A model generated the notes under the pieces. The model had not been told where the DNA came from. It searched no databases and saw nothing but the letters and a program-made list of their open reading frames with translations. A stretch of 64,000 bases of DNA from Paludibacteraceae bacterium (lineage in GTDB: Bacteria > Bacteroidota > Bacteroidia > Bacteroidales > Paludibacteraceae). How positions within the stretch are numbered: position 1 is the first letter of the stretch; each line of letters opens with the position of its first letter. Position numbers and translations under genes: made by a program. Location: NCBI GenBank assembly GCA_017503075.1, contig JAFVTU010000009.1, positions 124,001-188,000 on the forward strand, written 5' to 3'. This document shows, in pieces, positions 52,022 to 58,238 of this stretch.

Positions 52022-52603
52022 TTATTTTCCTCCATAATTTTTAGGTTCTGCCTCTGAAATCTTTTGAGGATAAATCTTGGCAATCTTCTTTTGCCACTCC
52101 TCATCAAGATCGTTGTAAGACGTGTGGAAATACTGTTGTGCGCACTCTTCGCGCAATTCATTGTAGGCGGCTACGAGTTCGTTTTGCACCTCCAAATATG
52201 CTTGATATTGCGTATCAGCGTCGTTTTGAACGGAGATAACGTGATCTTTTGCATATTTAACCATGCCAAATGGAGCACCAAAATCCTCCTCTACCAACTT
52301 AGGCATATTGGCATCGTCGTTGGGGTTAGCAATAAACTCCTTCGCCTTTGCGCGCAGTTGACGTACATCGAGTTCTTGACCTTGCACAAGGAGTTTGTTC
52401 TCCCAGTTGATCTTCACAACAAACAAGTTACGTTTGTTGATATCGGTGTCCTCAATCTTTTGATCGGGTGGAATAGGAGGTGGCAAACGACGTGCCAAAC
52501 CTTGATTCACATCCATAGAGGTGGTCACCAAGAAGAAGATGAGCAGCAAGAACGAGATGTCGGCCATGGAACTGGCGTTTATCTGCGGGATTTTCTTTGC
52601 CAT
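52022..52603 (-). CDS. exbD: ExbD/TolR-family biopolymer transporter (first copy)
   Basis: 193 residues. N-terminal SSMADISFLLLIFFLVTTS carries the conserved Asp of the single membrane helix. The periplasmic part is longer than in the other copy, with a coiled central segment (about 120-165). 8 nt from the upstream membrane-protein gene. Confidence 0.9.
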   Translation of the reverse strand: MAKKIPQINASSMADISFLLLIFFLVTTSMDVNQGLARRLPPPIPPDQKIEDTDINKRNLFVVKINWENKLLVQGQELDVRQLRAKAKEFIANPNDDANMPKLVEEDFGAPFGMVKYAKDHVISVQNDADTQYQAYLEVQNELVAAYNELREECAQQYFHTSYNDLDEEWQKKIAKIYPQKISEAEPKNYGGK

Positions 52604-52611
52604 AACTACAA

Positions 52612-53088
52612 TTACTTTTTAACTTTAGTATAAATAACACCCCAAACCAAAGCTGCTACAGTAGAAGCGGTAAGGATGTAAACAAGATACATAATAGCAT
52701 CGCTCATGCGAGCCATGTTACCTACGTTATCGGTACCTTCGTAACCAAGGATCTCTACCTTCTCAGGGCTACCCAAGAACCAGCAGAGTGCACACAATGC
52801 TACTGCACCAAGCACTACACCTACAGATACTAGACCACGTTTGGGATCTACCTTGAAAGTCTCAACCAATTTAGCGATAACGAAACCGAAAGTAACAAGG
52901 ATAACAAGCGCAACAAGTGCATAAATCCAATAGAGAAGCACGTTGGTGAACTTAGGAATGTCCAAGAAGTCACCTGCTACCTCCAACGAACCTTCAGAAC
53001 CACCCACGAAGAACATCACTGAAGCAATGATGCCTACTGCCATGAGGACCCAGAGGGTTACTTTTGGGAATAATTTATAATTCTTCAT
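52612..53088 (-). CDS. small membrane protein between exbB and exbD
   Basis: 158 residues with four predicted helices (about 10-27, 47-68, 87-108, 135-155). It starts MKNYKLFPKVTLWVLMAVG. A protein of this size and topology sits at this place in many Bacteroidetes exbB operons. It has no known function; an accessory role in the ExbB/D motor is inferred from position. Confidence 0.75.
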   Translation of the reverse strand: MKNYKLFPKVTLWVLMAVGIIASVMFFVGGSEGSLEVAGDFLDIPKFTNVLLYWIYALVALVILVTFGFVIAKLVETFKVDPKRGLVSVGVVLGAVALCALCWFLGSPEKVEILGYEGTDNVGNMARMSDAIMYLVYILTASTVAALVWGVIYTKVKK

Positions 53089-53144
53089 AATAATCTAAAA
53101 TTTTGCAAGTTTAACAATTCACGTTCTGCACAATGCAAAATAGA

Positions 53145-53972
53145 TTATTTCTTTTGTGCTGCGTCGTATTCAACCACGAGGTCGAGAAGGCTGATAGAGC
53201 TATCTTCCATCTCGTTTACGAGACCCTCGATCAAGCTAAGGATGTAGTTGTAGAATACTTGAAGAATAATAGCGATGATCAAACCGAGGAGGGTTGTCAA
53301 CAAAGCCACCTTGATACCACCAGCCACAACGGTAGCAGAGATATCACCTACTTGTTGGATCTTATCGAACGCTTGGATCATACCGATAATGGTACCCAAG
53401 AATCCCAAAGATGGAGCGATAGAGATGAAGAGAGAAATCCAAGAGAGGTTCTTCTCCAAAAGACCGAGTTGAACACCACCGTAAGAAGCTACAGTCTTCT
53501 CAACTACGTCAACGCCCTCGCTATAACGGCTCAAACCTTGATAGAAGATACTTGCTACAGGACCACGAGTGTTGCGGCAAACATCCAAAGCTGCCTCAAT
53601 ACCACCGTTCTTCAATGCTTTCTCTACCTCAGCCAAGAGAGCCTTGGTATTAGTTTTGCTCAAGCTCAAATAGATAATACGCTCAATACAGAGTGCCAAA
53701 CCAAATACCAAGCAGAGGAGAGTTGCAGCCATAAAGCCAGCACCACCTTCAATAAACTTAGTTTTGAGAGTCTTGTGGAGAGCTACGATAGCGCCTTCCT
53801 CAGCCTCTTCTACTACTTCTTCAGCCTCAACTACAGGAGCTTCAACAGCTGCAGAATCTACAGTTACTTCCTCAGCTACAGGAGCAGCCTCAGCTGCGTC
53901 TTGAGCCATTACTGCAACGCTTCCGAAAGAAAACATTGCCAACACCGTTAGGGTTGCAAAAATTTTTTTCAT
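53145..53972 (-). CDS. exbB: MotA/TolQ/ExbB proton channel protein
   Basis: 275 residues. A signal-like N-terminus (to VMAQ, about 24) and an Ala/Glu-rich acidic segment (25-65) precede three membrane helices; the family core lies at about 130-260 with GLLEKNLSWISLFISIAPSLG near 170 and a GGIKVALLTTLLGLIIAI stretch near 220. ExbB pentamers and ExbD drive TonB-dependent uptake, for example by the receptor at 48825. First gene of the four-gene operon. Confidence 0.93.
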   Translation of the reverse strand: MKKIFATLTVLAMFSFGSVAVMAQDAAEAAPVAEEVTVDSAAVEAPVVEAEEVVEEAEEGAIVALHKTLKTKFIEGGAGFMAATLLCLVFGLALCIERIIYLSLSKTNTKALLAEVEKALKNGGIEAALDVCRNTRGPVASIFYQGLSRYSEGVDVVEKTVASYGGVQLGLLEKNLSWISLFISIAPSLGFLGTIIGMIQAFDKIQQVGDISATVVAGGIKVALLTTLLGLIIAIILQVFYNYILSLIEGLVNEMEDSSISLLDLVVEYDAAQKK

Positions 53973-54029
53973 ACGATTTGTTTTTAGTATTAAATTGTTT
54001 ATAATTATTTAATTCGCTTTCCATGTTGG

Positions 54030-54352
54030 TGGCTCGCTGTGCGAGCGTTAATGGCAGCAGAGCTGCGAAATGTGGTTACGCTCACGCTTCACGAAAGTGG
54101 TTCACTTCGTTCACGTTACGTGAGGATTCGAGGGCACCGACCTCGCTACGCTCGCCCACCTCGAATACCCACAGTCTGCCACGGGCATCCTTGAGAGAGG
54201 GGGATTTCTTCGTAATCCCAACAAACTGCCACAAGAGGGGATTCGAGGGCACCGACCTCGCTACGCTCGCCCACCTCGAATACCCACAGTCTGCCGATGG
54301 GGAACCTTGGGGGGATTTCTTCGTAATCCCCACAGTCTGCCACGGGCATCCT
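54030..54352. repeat. composite repeat: mini-hairpins plus 57 bp direct repeat
   Basis: Between exbB and tRNA-Ser. First come GCTCGC-TGT-GCGAGC (54032-54046), GCAGC-AGA-GCTGC (54054-54066) and AAGTG-GTT-CACTT (54095-54107). Then an exact 57 bp direct repeat (54124-54180 and 54239-54295) with ATTCGAGG...CCTCGAAT ends, a hairpin module GGGGATT-TCTTCGT-AATCCC in two copies (about 54200 and 54311), and a third copy of CCCACAGTCTGCCACGGGC (54329 area). A 177-codon plus-strand frame here runs into the tRNA and is not a gene. Confidence 0.85.
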
Positions 54353-54419
54353 GTGCAAATCTTTTTACTCTCAATCTCACTTGAGCAAGCTCAGATTCGA
54401 TTGTTCGTAAAAATCTTTG

Positions 54420-54507
54420 CGGAGAGAGGGGGATTCGAACCCCCGAAACCCTTTTGGAGTTTACACGCTTTCCAGGCGTGCCTCTTCAACCACTCGAGCA
54501 TCTCTCC
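54420..54507 (-). tRNA. tRNA-Ser (anticodon GGA)
   Basis: 88 nt class II tRNA. Acceptor GGAGAGA with TCTCTCC, discriminator G. Anticodon stem CACGC/GCGTG with loop CTGGAAA, long variable arm (AAACTCCAAAAGGGTTT), T-arm GGGGGTTCGAATCCCCC. CCA is not encoded. The dispersed element B starts 2 nt upstream of its 5' end. Confidence 0.95.
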
Positions 54508-54508
54508 T

Positions 54509-54577
54509 TCGCGTTCGGCAATTTCGCGCATTGACCAACGACAATATCGTTGTTAGGGCGCTCAATGCCTCCGCTCT
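54509..54577 (+). repeat. dispersed element, copy B
   Basis: Flanks TCGCGTTCGGCAATT (54509-54523) and TCAATGCCTCCGCTCT (54562-54577) as in copy A at 10801. The central hairpin here is CAACGA-CAATA-TCGTTG (54536-54552). Confidence 0.82.
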
Positions 54578-54764
54578 ATCCTCGAAGCCACGTGCTTCTC
54601 GGATGTTTTTTAAGAACTTATAGGATTGTCGCATAAACGACGCTTGTCAGCGTCCTTGGGGCGACCGCGATTCCTTCTCCTAACTCGGATTTTCAATGAA
54701 CATTTTTGGCATAGGCGCGGAAGCGTTTTCGTTCGCGAAACGACACAATACGCCTAATGACCCG
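54578..54764. other. further hairpins between element B and the tRNA-Ser promoter
   Basis: No gene. GAAGC-CACGT-GCTTC (54584-54598) is nested in ATCC...GGAT; GACGCT-TGTC-AGCGTC lies at about 54647-54662; a CGTTT...AAACG pairing with TTCG core at about 54725-54742. These would be in the 5' leader of the tRNA-Ser transcript. Confidence 0.6.
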
Positions 54765-54797
54765 CAAAGGTACAAAAAAAAATTGATATATGCACAA
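54765..54797 (-). promoter_or_regulatory. promoter of tRNA-Ser
   Basis: Minus-strand TTG (54795-54797), 22 nt, TACCTTTG (54765-54772). It lies 258 nt upstream of the tRNA, separated from it by the repeats. Confidence 0.55.
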
Positions 54798-54822
54798 TAA
54801 TTTGCACTTTTTTTGTGTTTTT

Positions 54823-55644
54823 TCACAAATTTATAACAAAAAGTGCTTTTGCGTTGGCTGTTGTTACTTCATTCACATGCTCTACAGAGCATTGATACAC
54901 CTCTGCCAATCGCTCCGCTACATGCCACATCCACTTGCTCTCGTTGCGCTTACCACGATGAGGGACAGGTGCCATATAGGGGGCATCCGTCTCCAATACC
55001 AATCGCTCCAATGGAATACCTACTAAGTGCTCTGCCAACTTACAATTCTTGAAAGTTAGCACACCACCAATACCCAAATAATACCCCATGTCCACCACCT
55101 GTTTTGCCACCTCATGACTGCCGCTGAAGCAGTGCATCACACCTTTTACTGTAGGGAACTCGCGAAGGATGTTGAGGGTGTCTTCTGTGGCATCGCGGCT
55201 ATGAATCATCACAGGCAAATCATATTGCTCTGCCCAACGCATTTGCTCACGCAATGCCTCATGTTGCTGCTCCTTGAAAGTGGTATCCCAATGGTAATCC
55301 AAGCCTATCTCGCCGATGGCGATGAGTTTTCTTGCGGATATTGGACGCTCCGCTATTGGATGAGGGACGCCCTTCGGACTATTGGACATACGCTCATCGA
55401 CGGCTGCTTTGAGAACTTGCAGTTGTTCTTGCCAGTCTTCTTTTACGTTCTCTGGGTGCAAACCCAATGCAGGAAAGAGATATTGGGGGTATTTATCACA
55501 CACCTCCAACACATCTTTTACTGAAGTCTTATCTACACCAGGCACCAGAATGGCTTCTACGCCATTCGCCTGTTGGTCAGCTAAAAATGCGGCTAACTCT
55601 TCCGCATACTGCGGGTCATCTATATGGCAGTGGGTGTCGATCAT
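54823..55644 (-). CDS. tatD: TatD-family metal-dependent hydrolase
   Basis: 273 residues. Metal ligands of the TatD fold: THCHID near 3, GEIGLDYHWD near 105, MIHSRDA near 141, MHCFSGS near 165 and ETDAPYMAP near 217. Members act as 3'-5' DNases or D-aminoacyl-tRNA deacylases. Residues about 80-100 (SNSPKGVPHPIAERPISARK) before the LIAIGEIG strand are encoded by the ATTGGAC repeat and have no counterpart in usual TatD proteins. The start codon is 19 nt from another repeat. Confidence 0.92.
   Translation of the reverse strand: MIDTHCHIDDPQYAEELAAFLADQQANGVEAILVPGVDKTSVKDVLEVCDKYPQYLFPALGLHPENVKEDWQEQLQVLKAAVDERMSNSPKGVPHPIAERPISARKLIAIGEIGLDYHWDTTFKEQQHEALREQMRWAEQYDLPVMIHSRDATEDTLNILREFPTVKGVMHCFSGSHEVAKQVVDMGYYLGIGGVLTFKNCKLAEHLVGIPLERLVLETDAPYMAPVPHRGKRNESKWMWHVAERLAEVYQCSVEHVNEVTTANAKALFVINL
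55334..55387 (+). repeat. ATTGGAC repeat inside tatD
   Basis: GGAC-GCTCCGC-TATTGG and GGGAC-GCCCTTCGGAC-TATTGGAC follow one another. The second unit differs by two bases from the fourth unit of the 6728 array (GCCTTTCGGGC). Confidence 0.82.
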
Positions 55645-55650
55645 TTTGTT

Positions 55651-55726
55651 GGTTCACTGCGCTCACGTTGTATGCTTCGCGTTATTATGTTATTTGTCGC
55701 TGTACGACGTTATTTGCTTCGCGTTA
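55651..55726 (+). repeat. GTTATTT repeats with hairpins between tatD and queA
   Basis: GGTTCACTGCGCTCACGTT (55651-55669) matches GGTTCACTTCGTTCACGTT at 54099-54117 with three changes. GTTATTAT, GTTATTT, the hairpin GTCG-CTGTA-CGAC (55696-55708), GTTATTT and GCTTCGCGTTA follow. The queA stop codon (55710-55712) lies inside. Confidence 0.75.
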
Positions 55727-56984
55727 GGATGCTGCTGTCGCCGTAGCTGAGGAAGCGGAAATCGTGCGAGAGGGCATAGTCGTAGATAGTATGCCAATCG
55801 CCTCCTACAAACGCACTTACTAACAACAATAGCGTTGATTTGGGTTGGTGGAAATTCGTAATCAGTTGATCTACTACGCGGAACTGATATCCGGGCTTAA
55901 TCATTATCTGCGTTTCGGCATGCAAGACGTCTTGCTTCGTACTATCCAAATAATCTACTATTGTCTGCAATGCCTCGCGTGTAGAAAGTGTATATTCTTT
56001 CTCGTAGGGCTTAAATTGGGCGACGGAAAGTGTGGAATCCCCGGAATCTGGAATCCGGTCTCCAATACACAACTTTTCACCGAGGAAATATAGACTCTCC
56101 AAGGTACGCATACTGGTGGTGCCTACGGCTACAATATGTCCGAGATTACTGATAATCGTTTGAATAGTGGCTTTGGGCACAGCAATAATCTCCGTATGCA
56201 TCGTATGTTGGTTGGCATCTGCCACTTTGACTGGCTGGAAGGTGCCTGCACCTACGTGCAAGGTGACTTCGGCGGTCTGTATACCCTTTTGACGTAAGCC
56301 GTTGAGCACATTATCTGTAAAATGAAGTCCTGCGGTAGGGGCTGCTACCGAACCTTTGATACGCGAATAAACAGTCTGATAAGTAGTTTTGTCGCTCTCT
56401 TCGGTCTTGCGATTAAGATATGGAGGGATTGGCAACTCGCCTACAGCATCGAGAATCTCAGCAAAGCTTACAGCCACTCCTTTCCAAGAAAATTTCACAG
56501 CAAAGGTATTGCCTGTTTGTTCGCCTTTCTCGGCAAATAAAGTTACCTCTTCGCCTGAGGGCAACACGACAGGTAGAGACAACGCACCTGACTTCCATTT
56601 CTTGGCATTGCCAATCATACATTTCCATGTGCAACCGTCTGTACTACCTAAGGATAATTGATAGTCGTGTGGCTCCAATGGTTCGAGGCAAAAAACCTCT
56701 ATGCGCGCGCCGAGAGTATTGTGTAGCGGTGGTGTAGATGTGGTGTAGGGTTGTGTAGCGGTAGTTTTATGAAACTCTAGACGAGCTTGTATTACGCGCG
56801 TGTTATTATATATGAGTAGCGAGCCTATAGGCAGGTATTTGCCTACGTTATAAAAGCAATCTTCGCTCACTTGTCCATCGCGGTAAACAAGCAGTTTGCT
56901 CTGGTCGCGCTCAGCTAACGGATATTTGGCTATCCGTTCGTCGGGTAGGGGATAATTATATTCTTCTATAAGGATTTCTTCCAT
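55710..56984 (-). CDS. queA: S-adenosylmethionine:tRNA ribosyltransferase-isomerase (QueA family)
   Basis: 424 residues, on the long side for QueA. Makes epoxyqueuosine in tRNA. Family marks: NNTRVIQARL near 59, KGSVAAPTAGLHFT near 210, HVGAGTFQPV near 243, MHTEI near 260, VGTTSMRTLES near 287 and NFHQPKSTLLLLVSAF near 380. Residues about 74-88 (TATQPYTTSTPPLHN) are encoded by a TACAC repeat and interrupt the usual ARLEF...ARIEV order. The last residues (LTRSK) and the stop come from the GTTATTT repeat. Its first 19 nt overlap the methyltransferase gene upstream. Confidence 0.92.
   Translation of the reverse strand: MEEILIEEYNYPLPDERIAKYPLAERDQSKLLVYRDGQVSEDCFYNVGKYLPIGSLLIYNNTRVIQARLEFHKTTATQPYTTSTPPLHNTLGARIEVFCLEPLEPHDYQLSLGSTDGCTWKCMIGNAKKWKSGALSLPVVLPSGEEVTLFAEKGEQTGNTFAVKFSWKGVAVSFAEILDAVGELPIPPYLNRKTEESDKTTYQTVYSRIKGSVAAPTAGLHFTDNVLNGLRQKGIQTAEVTLHVGAGTFQPVKVADANQHTMHTEIIAVPKATIQTIISNLGHIVAVGTTSMRTLESLYFLGEKLCIGDRIPDSGDSTLSVAQFKPYEKEYTLSTREALQTIVDYLDSTKQDVLHAETQIMIKPGYQFRVVDQLITNFHQPKSTLLLLVSAFVGGDWHTIYDYALSHDFRFLSYGDSSILTRSK
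56722..56768 (-). repeat. in-frame TACAC repeat inside queA
   Basis: On the minus strand CCGCTACACAA, CCCTACACCA, CATCTACACCA, CCGCTACACAA. Same family as 5011-5060 and 51385-51440. Confidence 0.8.
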
Positions 56985-58141
56985 GATTTTCTGTCGCCAC
57001 TAAATAGCACATATTGATTAAAAAGACAGTCTAAGTCTCCGTTGATAAGGCGAATACGCTTCGCAGGTCGTAGTCCCACACACTTGAGTGCCTCCTCGTT
57101 GCTGGAGATTATCCATGCGGTGGCACCACAAAATTGATGTTTCAGTGTTGTACCTATATCCTGATATAGTCGCAATACATCTTTATCTTGCGACAAACGC
57201 TCACCATACGGCGGATTCATCATCACGAGCGCACCTTCCGTTTTCCCTTTTCCGTTTTCAGTTTTCAATTCCTGCACACGTATTTGCTTCACTTCTATAT
57301 CTCGTTGTAGGTTAGCGGATTGCACATTTTTGATAGCAGTTTGTACGGCATAGAATCCAGCATCTGAACCATATATTTTATGTGTAAACTCGCGCTCGCG
57401 ACTATCGTCGCTATATACTTCTTCAAATAGGTCTGCATCAAAGTTTGCCCATTTCTCGAAGGCAAACCCCTTGCGATAGATACCTGGTGCTATGTTGCGA
57501 GCAATGAGTGCCGCTTCGATAAGCAATGTACCCGAACCACACATAGGGTCGTAGAAATCGCTTTGTCCTTTCCACCCCGCCAGTAGTAGCATTCCTGCGG
57601 CAAGTGCCTCGTTGATAGGCGCTTGGGTATTAGCCACACGATAGCCGCGCTTGTGCAGACTCTCACCTGAACTGTCGAGCGATATGGTTACTGTGTCCCC
57701 TCCGATATGCACATTGAGGTAGATGTCTGGGTTGGTGAGTTGCACATTGGGTCGTACTCCACCATGCTCCATCCACCAGTCCACTACAGCATCTTTCACG
57801 CGATACGTGACAAACTGCGAATGGCGAAATAGGTCAGAATAGACTGTGGCATCAATCGCGAAACTGGTTCTAGTATTCATGTATTGTGCCCAATCTAATT
57901 GCTTCACTTCCTTGTAGATATCGTCTGTCTTTTTGGCTTTGAAAGTGGCAATAGGTACTAATATACGCGATGCTGTACGCAAACAGAAGTTGGCAGCATA
58001 GAGCATGCGTAGGTCGCCCGTAAAGGATACGGCGCGGCGTTCAATTTGTACGTTGTTGGCACCCAGCTCAATCAGTTCCCCAGCCAATACTTCCTCCAAT
58101 CCTTTGAAGGTCTTTGCCAACATTTGAAATTCATTGTTCAT
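56966..58141 (-). CDS. THUMP-domain class I SAM-dependent RNA methyltransferase (RlmL-like)
   Basis: 391 residues. A THUMP domain (about 45-150) precedes a Rossmann methyltransferase domain with DPMCGSGTLLIEAAL near 198 and the catalytic MNPPYGERL near 296, as in RlmL, which makes m2G2445 in 23S rRNA. The second (RlmK) half of the E. coli fusion is absent, as usual outside gamma-proteobacteria. Its end overlaps the queA start by 19 nt. Confidence 0.9.
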   Translation of the reverse strand: MNNEFQMLAKTFKGLEEVLAGELIELGANNVQIERRAVSFTGDLRMLYAANFCLRTASRILVPIATFKAKKTDDIYKEVKQLDWAQYMNTRTSFAIDATVYSDLFRHSQFVTYRVKDAVVDWWMEHGGVRPNVQLTNPDIYLNVHIGGDTVTISLDSSGESLHKRGYRVANTQAPINEALAAGMLLLAGWKGQSDFYDPMCGSGTLLIEAALIARNIAPGIYRKGFAFEKWANFDADLFEEVYSDDSREREFTHKIYGSDAGFYAVQTAIKNVQSANLQRDIEVKQIRVQELKTENGKGKTEGALVMMNPPYGERLSQDKDVLRLYQDIGTTLKHQFCGATAWIISSNEEALKCVGLRPAKRIRLINGDLDCLFNQYVLFSGDRKSWKKSL

Positions 58142-58238
58142 ATTCTCACCATATACCTATTTGCCCTTCCGAAGGGATACCGAACCCTTGCCGAAGCGCT
58201 ACAATTTACATATTTGTTTTAACTAAAGAAGATGGGAA

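Noticed and set aside
53133-53951. 272-codon plus-strand frame
   Set aside because: Antisense of exbB; open only because of codon bias.
54023-54556. 177-codon plus-strand frame
   Set aside because: It reads through the direct repeats and across tRNA-Ser; its GGFEPP segment is a classic artefact of translating a tRNA-Ser antisense.
10664-54740. Insertion sequence or REP elements with a RAYT transposase
   Set aside because: No transposase gene or terminal inverted repeats with target duplication are seen; the hairpins lack the GTAG tetranucleotide of REP elements.
6728-56768. CRISPR array
   Set aside because: The repeats are far shorter than CRISPR repeats, have no unique 30-40 nt spacers, and no cas gene is present.
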